From assembly GCA_965219515.1 (NCBI GenBank), contig OZ244776.1, forward strand, positions 2,170,001-2,234,000: 64,000 nt of DNA, in the 5' to 3' direction. Positions 26,684 to 34,274 of the stretch are shown in pieces (the stretch's first letter is position 1; every line of letters starts with the position of its first letter). The translations under genes and the position numbers were made by a program. Below the pieces are notes generated by a model. That model had not been told where the DNA came from and searched no databases. It worked only from the letters and a program-made list of their open reading frames with translations. The DNA comes from Ilyomonas sp965219515 (GTDB lineage: Bacteria > Bacteroidota > Bacteroidia > Chitinophagales > Chitinophagaceae).

Positions 26684-27262
26684 ATGAACACGGCAACGGC
26701 AACATCGTTTGTAACAATAGAAGAATATTTGGCGATAGAAGAAGCCGCCTTACAAAAGAGTGAATACTATAAAGGTGAAATTTTTGCGATGGCTGGTGCA
26801 TCTATTTCTCAGAATAGTATTGTTGGCAATTCTTTGATTGAAATAGGTAGTTTTCTTCGCGACAAGTCCTGCGAAATTTTTCCGAGCGATTTACGCATTC
26901 ATGTTGATGCAAACACATTATTCACTTATCCTGATTTGACAATTTTTTGCGACCCGATAGAGCGTTATAACAATCGTACCGATACGGCTTTGAATCCTAC
27001 GGTTATTATTGAAGTACTTTCCAAATCAACACAGGAATATGACAGGGGAACGAAATTCAATTTATACCGCCAGATACCTTCGTTGAAAGAATACATTATG
27101 ATTTCTTCAACTGAAATATTGATTGAACAATATGTAAGGCAATCGGACAATGAATGGCTATTTACCGCTTACGATAAGCCCGATGATTCTTTTCTGACTG
27201 AATCTATCGGGCTTTCGATTATAGTGAAAAGTTTATACAGGAATGTTGAATTTGAAGAGTAA
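26684..27262 (+). CDS. Uma2-family (DUF820) putative endonuclease
   Basis: A 192-residue protein. Starting at ATG 26684 (MNTATATSF) removes a 27-residue extension with no family similarity. Landmarks of the Uma2/DUF820 PD-(D/E)XK-like fold are present: EYYKGEIFAMAGAS, SDLRIHVDANTLFTYPDLTIFCDP, VIIEVLSKSTQEYDRGTKF and SLKEYIMIS. The family is very widespread and expanded in cyanobacteria and Bacteroidetes, with its target DNA unknown. The final codons run into the next gene's open frame by 20 bp, but that gene's proper start is downstream. Confidence 0.88.
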   Translation: MNTATATSFVTIEEYLAIEEAALQKSEYYKGEIFAMAGASISQNSIVGNSLIEIGSFLRDKSCEIFPSDLRIHVDANTLFTYPDLTIFCDPIERYNNRTDTALNPTVIIEVLSKSTQEYDRGTKFNLYRQIPSLKEYIMISSTEILIEQYVRQSDNEWLFTAYDKPDDSFLTESIGLSIIVKSLYRNVEFEE

Positions 27263-27287
27263 ATTTATCTCTCTAAAACGATTGCTT

Positions 27288-27791
27288 ATGAAAAAGAAGT
27301 TTCTTATCTATTGTTTGTTTATAACAATAGCAGCAAATCTGAAAGCCCAAACGGCTGGCAAAAGCATGTATGTTGAACTCGGCGGGCCAGGCTTGATAGC
27401 ATCTGTCAACTACGATACCCGCTTCACTAAAACACTGACCGGTTTCGGCGGGCGATTAGGCATTGGAGTTGTTACAGACTTTTTTTCTTCGGCAGTTACC
27501 GTTCCGGTTGAGGTGAATTATCTTGTTGGAAAAGATAGCGGTCAGCATTTTTTAGAACTTGGCGCAGGAACCACTTTCATTGGTGGCTCCGAAATAGTTT
27601 TAGGATCGAAAGAACCCAGCCGCTTTTATCCATTTATTGAACATGTTACAGTTGGCTATCGCTATAATTCAATCAGAAGCGATTTTGTAGTTCATGCCAT
27701 TATCTGCCCTTTTTTTAGTAGCAATGGTTTTCAGTTCTGGGCAGGTGTTGGATTTGGACAAAAGTTTCATGGATTCTTTAGAAATAAATAA
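27288..27791 (+). CDS. Secreted beta-barrel-like protein of unknown function
   Basis: A 167-residue protein with signal peptide (cleavage near LKAQ), followed by alternating hydrophobic/polar strands and aromatic residues typical of small outer-membrane beta-barrels (YVELGGPGLIASVNYDTRF, HFLELGAGTTFIGG, VGYRYNSI, FWAGVGFGQKF). No family is recognised. The start at 27288 is preferred since it begins a canonical MKKKFL signal. It follows the Uma2 gene by 25 bp. Confidence 0.75.
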   Translation: MKKKFLIYCLFITIAANLKAQTAGKSMYVELGGPGLIASVNYDTRFTKTLTGFGGRLGIGVVTDFFSSAVTVPVEVNYLVGKDSGQHFLELGAGTTFIGGSEIVLGSKEPSRFYPFIEHVTVGYRYNSIRSDFVVHAIICPFFSSNGFQFWAGVGFGQKFHGFFRNK

Positions 27792-27815
27792 TTGCATTTG
27801 ATAATGTCTCAGTTT

Positions 27816-27903
27816 CAATGCTAAAGCTGTCTTCTTATCATGTAATTGGTTATTCGCGCAATTCTGTTATTACGGCAAGGCGGCTGATATTAAACAAGAG
27901 AAT
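27816..27903 (+). pseudogene. Fragment of a duplicated alpha/beta hydrolase gene
   Basis: 88 bp aligned to 26036-26123 in the hydrolase gene with about 13 mismatches and no gaps. The same frame is kept (MLKLSSYHVIGYSRNS...), with the nucleophile-elbow Gly changed to Asn. The rest of the gene is missing, so it is a relic of duplication or of a second paralogue. Confidence 0.85.
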
Positions 27904-27944
27904 GAACAACCCCGCAGCAAACTGCAAGAAATTCTTTCCATTAA

Positions 27945-28667
27945 ACTGGCAGCGACCATGAAGGAATCAAAACCGAAACTCCGTCCAAGACAAATTCCTT
28001 TGACAAAAAATATTTTTCAGCAACAACACTTTCAAAAGAAACCGGTATAACAAGTAAAACCCTGACTTCACAATCTGAGAAACTTAAATAAATAGAAAAG
28101 AAAAATGACGAATGGGTTTTGACAAATTCAGGAAAAAGAAGGTGGAGAAATGTTGCCACCGTTCACGATGCCATGATTGTTCTTACTAAAAATTTCCGGG
28201 TAAAATCTGCCAATAATTCAATCTGTAAAAAACTGGGTGTTACCGAAGAAAAAACAGAAGGAGTACTTTTGTACGATATAGGAAACAAACAATGGAATAT
28301 TCCACGCCTTCGTGAATTTCTGCAAGACATCGTTCCAAAAATTCTCACTTCTACAATTTAGAAATTTCGCACAACTTTCCCAAACAGGTGAAAAAATAAT
28401 GCTGCTCTCTGTTAATGATATTACCGAACAGGTGAATACCAGGAAAAAGGCTGGATGAAAAAAATAAAGGAAGAACAAAAAGACGAATTCATCAGCATCG
28501 CCAGCCATGAAATGAAAACACCGCTTATCACTGTCAAAGCATATTTGCAGATGCTGGAACTTTCTTTGGTTGAAAACAGCGAAGATGCGAACCTGTATGT
28601 AAAAAAGCAAAGAAAAGGAAGTACATTTTATTTTACATTACCGGTAAGAATGACAGAACCGCAATAA
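27945..28667 (+). pseudogene. Decayed PAS/HisKA histidine kinase
   Basis: Frames with stops and shifts encode recognisable parts of a sensor kinase. A PAS-like segment (LTKNFRVKSANNS, TEEKTEGVLLYDIG, WNIPRLREFLQDIVPK) is typical of CheR-PAS-type hybrid kinases. After two single-base losses in A-runs near 28340 and 28385 comes GEKIMLLSVNDITEQV. A further shift leads to the HisKA box (SIASHEMKTPLITVKAYLQ), and then, with the ATPase domain missing, a C-terminal end (GSTFYFTLPV). TAA at 28089 interrupts an upstream segment (TTLSKETGITSKTLTSQSEK). It is non-functional as written. Confidence 0.85.
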
Positions 28668-28755
28668 AAAAGAGGCAGAAAAAAGCGAAACACTTTAAAA
28701 TTAAAAGATTTACCTTTTTATTCTTTCTCAGTACATTTTCATTGCGCAATGAAAT

Positions 28756-29130
28756 TTATCCTTTAAAAATAAAATATACGGCAGCCACCAACAAAGCAAA
28801 TCCGATGAAATGATTGGTGGTCAGATGAACATCTTTAAATGTGAGAAGCGAAAAAATGGTAAAGACAATCAGCGTAATCACTTCCTGTATCACTTTTAAC
28901 TGAACCAGCGAAAACGGCCCGCCGGTTTCGGAAGAGCCGATGCGGTTGGCAGGAACCTGAAAGCAATATTCAAAAAAAGCGATTCCCCAACTGATTAAAA
29001 TAATGATCCAAACTGATGTGTTTGCACGATCGCCGTCTTTGGCGAAGTATTTTAAGTGACCATACCAGGCAATGGTCATAAATGTGTTGGACAAAAACAA
29101 CAGACCGATTGTGGAAACATGTTTCGACAT
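28756..29130 (-). CDS. DUF486 small membrane protein (DMT-like)
   Basis: A 124-residue protein with four hydrophobic helices and the DUF486 landmarks WYGHLK, ISWGIAFFEYCFQVPANRIG and QLKVIQEVITL. The family is a half-size relative of the drug/metabolite transporters, of unknown substrate, and highly conserved across bacteria. It is probably a homodimer in the inner membrane. It stands alone. Confidence 0.9.
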   Translation of the reverse strand: MSKHVSTIGLLFLSNTFMTIAWYGHLKYFAKDGDRANTSVWIIILISWGIAFFEYCFQVPANRIGSSETGGPFSLVQLKVIQEVITLIVFTIFSLLTFKDVHLTTNHFIGFALLVAAVYFIFKG

Positions 29131-29226
29131 ACCATTTTATTATGCCTGACAAGTAAGCAAACATTGTGCTTCAACTTGTTATTCCACGCTGTTATATTGG
29201 TTAGTCAGAATGACAAAGCGAAAAAT

Positions 29227-30027
29227 TTATTGCATAATAGGAGTGCTGTATTTTTTTCTCATAAAACGCGATGGACGAATGGCCTGAATATCTACCTGCA
29301 AAATACTTTTGAAAATCAGTTTATCGGCCGGTTCGTTCAGCCGGAAACCCGCACCGAGATTCCAGATAATGCTGCCGCCAATATTAAGATCAATGGTGGG
29401 AAACAGCGAAGCAGCTTTTTCTGTAAAGTTTTCGTAGAACTCAATGCCGGGCTGAATCAATTTGATTCTTCTGTAATACAAACCCGCACTTACTGCCGGT
29501 TTCCAGCTTTGGTCTTCGTCGCCGTTTACATATTTGGTAACGGTTGGGTTTACCGCAATCCTGAAATCGTTGATGTCTTTATCTAAAATTAAACGGGCTT
29601 CTATTTCCTGTGAATTGGAATAAGACTGATTGGGAATAATATATTCGGCATATAAGGCAGTATTGATAAAATGATCGAACCGCTCGCTAAACCTATACCT
29701 GGCTTCAATTTTAGCCTGCGAATAATCTAAGTGGCTGGTCTTCGGATCGTCAAAATCAGCATACGCGGCTAACACAAAATGATCGCCAACGCCATATTCA
29801 GCTTCGATGGAAGTGGCAAGCAGTTGATTTCGCGAAAGCGATTTACCAAAATGATCATACGATTCGCTGCTTTTGGCAACATAGCTTGTCCAGTTGGTAA
29901 TTTCTAAGTGCCCTTTGTAAGGTGTTTCAAACTGATAAACGCGGTAAAAATTTTCCTGCGCTTTTACGTTATAAAAAACAGACAAACAGAAGAAAACGAT
30001 AACCAAAGCTCTGAGATGATGTTTCAT
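29227..30027 (-). CDS. Outer-membrane beta-barrel protein next to the P19-like gene
   Basis: A 266-residue protein. Starting at ATG 30027 gives a signal peptide ending VKAQ. The mature part alternates amphipathic strands and ends in a weak aromatic, fitting a porin-like barrel (ITNWTSYVAKS, EARYRFSERFDHFINTALYAEY, AVSAGLYYRRIKLIQPGIEFYENF). No database family is recalled. Its ATG is one base past the stop codon of the P19-like gene, so the two are translated together. Co-function in metal import across the outer membrane is inferred. Confidence 0.75.
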   Translation of the reverse strand: MKHHLRALVIVFFCLSVFYNVKAQENFYRVYQFETPYKGHLEITNWTSYVAKSSESYDHFGKSLSRNQLLATSIEAEYGVGDHFVLAAYADFDDPKTSHLDYSQAKIEARYRFSERFDHFINTALYAEYIIPNQSYSNSQEIEARLILDKDINDFRIAVNPTVTKYVNGDEDQSWKPAVSAGLYYRRIKLIQPGIEFYENFTEKAASLFPTIDLNIGGSIIWNLGAGFRLNEPADKLIFKSILQVDIQAIRPSRFMRKKYSTPIMQ

Positions 30028-30028
30028 A

Positions 30029-31222
30029 TTACTTCTGCCCGGTTTTAATAAGTACATTATTAAAAGTCATGTCTAACGGGTGAGAAAACTGGTTGCCCGT
30101 CGTTTGCCCGTAGCGGCGGTAAGCCGGCGGGTCTATGTGCACGGCAAGGCGATAGGTATTTCCTTTGGGAACACGCCAGTTTTTACCATAATGATATAGC
30201 CAGGGATGCCACATAAACATTTCTTTTTGCGTGCCGATTCTGCTGCCGTCCGGCTCGTATAAAGATGCGGTTACATTCAGATCGTGCATAAACCGTTTGG
30301 TCTTTGCATCACGCACCGATACTTCTACATGACCATTGTGTTCTGCGCTCATTTCGTTGTCGGTTTTGTAAATGAGCTTGTCGTCTTTTACATACCAGTA
30401 ACCTTCCGAATATTCAATGGCATACGCCATAAAATAATCGCCGCTGATGGTATCACTTCCGTCGTTTGCCTGTTTGTACATTGCCTGCAACGTATTTGAA
30501 TAGGCTTCTCCGGCTTTGGCAGCCATAGTTTGCTGTTGTTCCATCTGTTTACTCAGCAATGGCTGGTTTGATAAATCTGAAACGTTTATGGGTAAGACGG
30601 CCGTTGTGGTTTGTGTAAATCTGTCGCCGTTATAAGGGTCGTGGCGCCAGTAGGTTGGCGGATCTATTTTTACAACAAAAGTATAACCGCCCGTATGCGG
30701 CAACATGATATTGTTGCCATAGCCATTTACCAAAGGCATCCATGCATACGGAAGCGATTTCTGCTCAATGAGCGCGCCACCGGAATCGCGTATAACCACT
30801 TCAATATTCAGCGGCGGCACAACTCGTCCATCCGCGCCATCCTGCACAAACAGCCAGAAATGGGCATTGGTTTTTTCATCGGGTTGCTGCCAGTGGTTTT
30901 CATTGTTATTGTAGGTGTACCAGCCTTCGGGCGCAGTAACGGCATAAGTAAGTTTGTATTCACCGGCGCGCATTTGCCCGCCTTCGCTACCTGCCTGCGT
31001 TGCTATCCAAGCGGTGCAGTTATCTACCGAATCGCCTTCGGCACGGGCAAAGGCAAGTTGCTCTTTGGTAGATTCGTTGCTTTTAGCAGTTATTGGCCGT
31101 TGCGGTTTGGAAGTAGTTACCATCATGGTCATGCCATCCATTTGAGCTTGCGCGTTTGTTCCATTTGCCAGGCACAAGAAAAGTAAAAATGCGCTGTAAT
31201 GCAGCGTGCGTAATGTTTTCAT
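30029..31222 (-). CDS. Tandem P19-like periplasmic metal-binding protein
   Basis: A 397-residue exported protein with two P19/Tpd-like halves. Half one has LPYAWMPLVNGYGNNIMLP followed by YTFVVKIDPPTYWRHDPYNGDRF. Half two has MFMWHPWLYHYGKNW and YRLAVHIDPPAYRRYGQTTGNQF. These align with the P19 MPMVASDGPHYG...IEPPxxxxxRHxDxxTG pattern, although ligand positions have drifted. The signal peptide ends near NAQAQ. A Met-rich patch MDGMTMM follows at the mature N-terminus. P19 proteins bind periplasmic iron (and copper) for the FTR1 import system, but there is no FTR1 gene nearby. A single protein with two copies of the fold is unusual. It forms an operon with the barrel gene. Confidence 0.72.
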   Translation of the reverse strand: MKTLRTLHYSAFLLFLCLANGTNAQAQMDGMTMMVTTSKPQRPITAKSNESTKEQLAFARAEGDSVDNCTAWIATQAGSEGGQMRAGEYKLTYAVTAPEGWYTYNNNENHWQQPDEKTNAHFWLFVQDGADGRVVPPLNIEVVIRDSGGALIEQKSLPYAWMPLVNGYGNNIMLPHTGGYTFVVKIDPPTYWRHDPYNGDRFTQTTTAVLPINVSDLSNQPLLSKQMEQQQTMAAKAGEAYSNTLQAMYKQANDGSDTISGDYFMAYAIEYSEGYWYVKDDKLIYKTDNEMSAEHNGHVEVSVRDAKTKRFMHDLNVTASLYEPDGSRIGTQKEMFMWHPWLYHYGKNWRVPKGNTYRLAVHIDPPAYRRYGQTTGNQFSHPLDMTFNNVLIKTGQK

Positions 31223-31461
31223 AGATAATCCGAAATAAAGGATAAATTATTTATCATCAGTAAATATGCCAACCAAAGAAAAACGGCTGATGACTATAAT
31301 ATAAAACAAATTGCAATGTTCAAACGATAAAAAATCATTGCATAATCGTGAAAAAAATTATTAAAAAAGAAAACAAATCTGAATTAGTCTTTCGCCGGTG
31401 GACGTTTTCTGCCTGAACAAAGCGTATTTCGCAAAACGCATCCGGCGATGCAGATAAAAGT

Positions 31462-32025
31462 TTATGGCTCAATGTTTAATTTACCCAGCCACAAACCGAT
31501 GGCAAATACAATGGCGCCGCCCACAATCACCTGAAGAATGGTTTTTACCAACGGTGTTTTCATAAAGCGATACCTGATGAATGCAATGAATAACAACTCG
31601 ACAACCACTACAAAATAAGCGATGTGCAAAGCCATTTTAAGATCGGAAACCAAAAAAGGAAACGTATGAAGCATGCCGCCGATGGCGGTGCCTGCTGCGG
31701 TAATGGCGCCTCTCGTTACCGGCTTACCTCTGCCGGTTACGGTGCCGTCGTCAGATAATGCTTCGGCAAGTCCCATGCTGATGCCCGCGCCGAGAGAAGC
31801 CGCAAGTCCTACATAAAATGCTTCAAGCGGTTTACCGGTAAGACCAGCCGTGGCAAAAATAGGAGCCAGCGTAGAAACCGAGCCATCCATTAATCCCAGT
31901 AAGGCGGGCTGAACCTTCTGAATCACAAAGATGTGCTGCTTGTTACGTTCTGCGGTTTGATGTTGCATAAGCCGGTTGCAAAGTATTCTTTGTTTGGCAA
32001 ATACAGGGCGAATAAAATGCCGCAT
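31462..32025 (-). CDS. VIT/CCC1-family Fe2+/Mn2+ transporter
   Basis: A 187-residue integral membrane protein. LLGLMDGSVSTLAPIFATAGLTG and AASLGAGISMGLAEALSDDG carry the VIT1/CCC1 motif (GLMDG plus small residues), with four to five helices. The family moves Fe2+ or Mn2+ across membranes. The ATG at 32025 sits immediately after the TAA of the YncE-like gene (TAAATG), and the two genes are co-transcribed. An ATG at 31968 is a shorter alternative. It is next to the P19-like gene, which supports an iron link. Confidence 0.88.
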   Translation of the reverse strand: MRHFIRPVFAKQRILCNRLMQHQTAERNKQHIFVIQKVQPALLGLMDGSVSTLAPIFATAGLTGKPLEAFYVGLAASLGAGISMGLAEALSDDGTVTGRGKPVTRGAITAAGTAIGGMLHTFPFLVSDLKMALHIAYFVVVVELLFIAFIRYRFMKTPLVKTILQVIVGGAIVFAIGLWLGKLNIEP

Positions 32026-33024
32026 TTATTTTACAACCAGCACCTGAAAAGTACCCGCAATCATGGGCGGGCGTTCGTTGCCTGGCGCAACGCTAAAATC
32101 GGCCGTTGGCAGATAAATGATATGCGTTTTCGTATCAACCGATAATGTTCGGGCGCCGCGCTTTGTTTTTATGTTCTGCAACACTTCATATTTGTTGCCG
32201 GATGTTTCCTTAATCATGGTCAGCGTGCCATCGCCGTTGGATGAATAGATGGTTTTTGAAGCCGGATCAAACGCGGTGCCGTCGCAGCCATCGCCGATGG
32301 GAAGTTTTGCTATCACTTTGCCGTTTGTTGCATCTATCACCATCAGCAACCGGTTGTCGCAGCCGGCAAACAAACGCCCGCTGCTACGATCTATGCTTAG
32401 CCCGGAAGGCGCTTCGCCGGGCGCAATCGGCCAGCTATGTATCACTTTGTAAGTATTCATGTCAACCACTTCAATCTCACTTTCGTCTTCATTGTTTACA
32501 AAAATCTTTCCCGCACCATCGCTTACCGCGGTTTCCGGTTTGCCGGTAAGCGCTATGGTTATTACCACGCTATCCGTTTGCGGATCAATAACCGTAAGAT
32601 TTTTACCTCTCCCGTTACATGTAATTATTTTTTTAGAAAAATCATCATATAAAATAGCATCGGGGTTCTCGCCGGTGGCGATCTGCGATTTTATTTCCAG
32701 CGTATTCAGGTCAAAAACCGACACGTTGTTCAGCCTGCCGTTGCTGGTATATCCTTTGTTTAACGAATGAACGAGCGCGATGCCGTGAACACCCGTTGTA
32801 TTAGAAATAACGCCCAAAGAATCACCGGTGTTTTTATCAAGAATATTTACCTGCGTGCCATGCGAAACAAATAGCCTGTCTGATGCCGTATCGGCAAGAA
32901 GATAATCCCATCCGCCACCACTTTGTATATGAAACGTATTTTTTACCGAAAGACCGGATGACTGCGCATGTAAACACTGACTGAGAAAAATGATAAAGAG
33001 AAACGAAACCGTAATTCTAAGCAT
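32026..33024 (-). CDS. YncE-like secreted beta-propeller
   Basis: A 332-residue protein with a signal peptide (to LHAQ, residue 20) and seven YVTN-type propeller blades (NNVSVFDLNTLEIKSQIATGENPDAILYD, LTVIDPQTDSVVITIALTGKP, EVVDMNTYKVIHSW and others). In E. coli YncE is an iron-regulated periplasmic propeller that binds DNA. The role here is unknown. The gene is second in a PAP2-YncE-VIT run, with overlapping or adjacent ends. Confidence 0.88.
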   Translation of the reverse strand: MLRITVSFLFIIFLSQCLHAQSSGLSVKNTFHIQSGGGWDYLLADTASDRLFVSHGTQVNILDKNTGDSLGVISNTTGVHGIALVHSLNKGYTSNGRLNNVSVFDLNTLEIKSQIATGENPDAILYDDFSKKIITCNGRGKNLTVIDPQTDSVVITIALTGKPETAVSDGAGKIFVNNEDESEIEVVDMNTYKVIHSWPIAPGEAPSGLSIDRSSGRLFAGCDNRLLMVIDATNGKVIAKLPIGDGCDGTAFDPASKTIYSSNGDGTLTMIKETSGNKYEVLQNIKTKRGARTLSVDTKTHIIYLPTADFSVAPGNERPPMIAGTFQVLVVK

Positions 33025-33034
33025 AAAATAATAT

Positions 33035-33754
33035 TTATAAAGGAACCGTGTATAAAGAACGTCTTTTTTTTCCGTGCGGTTCTACAATCCATTCAGACAG
33101 CTTGGCAGATAAAATTCCAAAGCCGGCGCCGGCAATCACATCGCTTGACCAGTGCCGGTTGTTCAATATTCTCAATACGCCGACAGCCGTAGCGCTGCCA
33201 TAGGCCGAAACATAAAGCCAAGTATTGTGCTGCGCAAATTCATCGCAAAAAATGGTAGCGCCTGCAAAAGCCTCGGCGGTATGACCGGAAGGAAATGAAT
33301 GCCGGTTGCTGCTATCGGGTCGCCATACTTTAGTCAGTCGTTTCGCCGGCTGTACCAACCCGTTTACGATGACTTCTGTCAGCAACACTTTTTCGGTATA
33401 TTTCCAAAAACTATGCTGCGGATTGTTAATCAGCATAACGTAACCTGCCGCCAGCGGCGCAAACTGAAGATAATTGTCTACACTTGTCTGAAACGTTTTA
33501 AAATGCTCGTCGCGCGCTTCTTTAATTTCAGGATTCGAGATAATAAATTCGCCCGAAACACCCACAGCGCCGGTGGCAATAAAAAGTGCCGGAACAACAA
33601 AGGATTTGGCGGAAACCGGCTTTGGCTGAAATACAACCGGATGCGTTTGCCGGTAAAGAGAATCGGCCGGGCTAACGCTTTGTGCCATGCCTGCATTGCC
33701 TGCCAGTAAAAATGTAGCCGCCATAAAAAAAGCAGCTTTGTAATTTCCGGTCAT
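33035..33754 (-). CDS. PAP2-superfamily phosphatase
   Basis: A 239-residue protein with N-terminal signal or anchor. PAP2 catalytic motifs are present: KRLTKVWRPDSSN (KxxxxxxRP), SFPSGHTA (SGH), and RILNNRHWSSD (RxxxxxHxxxD). It should hydrolyse phosphate from lipid or isoprenoid phosphates on the periplasmic side. The N-terminus MTGNYKAAFFMAATFLLAG fits an exported protein. It lies 10 bp from the YncE-like gene. A second PAP2 gene is on the other side of the RND cluster at 39777. Confidence 0.9.
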   Translation of the reverse strand: MTGNYKAAFFMAATFLLAGNAGMAQSVSPADSLYRQTHPVVFQPKPVSAKSFVVPALFIATGAVGVSGEFIISNPEIKEARDEHFKTFQTSVDNYLQFAPLAAGYVMLINNPQHSFWKYTEKVLLTEVIVNGLVQPAKRLTKVWRPDSSNRHSFPSGHTAEAFAGATIFCDEFAQHNTWLYVSAYGSATAVGVLRILNNRHWSSDVIAGAGFGILSAKLSEWIVEPHGKKRRSLYTVPL

Positions 33755-33769
33755 CCCGTTTTCACTTTA

Positions 33770-34180
33770 TCAGTCTTCTTCTTCCCGTAAAAATTTGCCC
33801 GCGCCATTAAACAACAAATCTTTGCCTTTTACTTCGGCTTCAAACATCTTTTCGCTTCCCGGTTTTTCAATTATGGCAGCTTCTTTAATTGTTGCGCCCT
33901 TGTAATTCGCTTTAATATAGTTTAATACCGCAGCAGGCAACTCTGTTATTTTTATATCGGTTTCAGTTTCTTCCAAACTGCCATCGGCGGTAAATGTTGC
34001 CGACATGCTTTTGCCGTCTTTTGTAAAATTGGCTTCAAATTTTTCGTCTTCTTTATCCCATTTTTTTACGGTTATGCCAGCAAAATTTTTGGCAAATGAA
34101 TTTTTTACGGCCGACGGTACGTTTTGCGCCATGCAACCGATGGCAAAAAATAAAGTAAGCACTACCATTGTCTTTTTCAT
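33770..34180 (-). CDS. PepSY-like secreted protein
   Basis: A 136-residue protein. Starting at ATG 34180 gives signal peptide MKKTMVVLTLFFAIGCMAQ. The rest has two PepSY-like/DUF2874 repeats (VKNSFAKNFAGITVKKWDKEDEKFEANF, VLNYIKANYKGATIKEAAIIEKPGSEKMFEAEV), typical of the beta-lactamase-inhibitor-like fold seen in Bacteroidetes. It lies 16 bp upstream of the PAP2 gene and probably belongs to the same transcript. Its role is unknown. Confidence 0.85.
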   Translation of the reverse strand: MKKTMVVLTLFFAIGCMAQNVPSAVKNSFAKNFAGITVKKWDKEDEKFEANFTKDGKSMSATFTADGSLEETETDIKITELPAAVLNYIKANYKGATIKEAAIIEKPGSEKMFEAEVKGKDLLFNGAGKFLREEED

Positions 34181-34274
34181 ATTGTTATATTTTATACGCA
34201 AACCTATCCATCAATTCTGTGTAAAAGTTGGAGTAAACACTTTATGAAGAGCGCATTCTTTCCCTTTTTCAGAA

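Noticed and set aside
30611..31186. A 191-codon plus-strand frame opposite the P19-like gene
   Set aside because: Antisense shadow with no family or signal.
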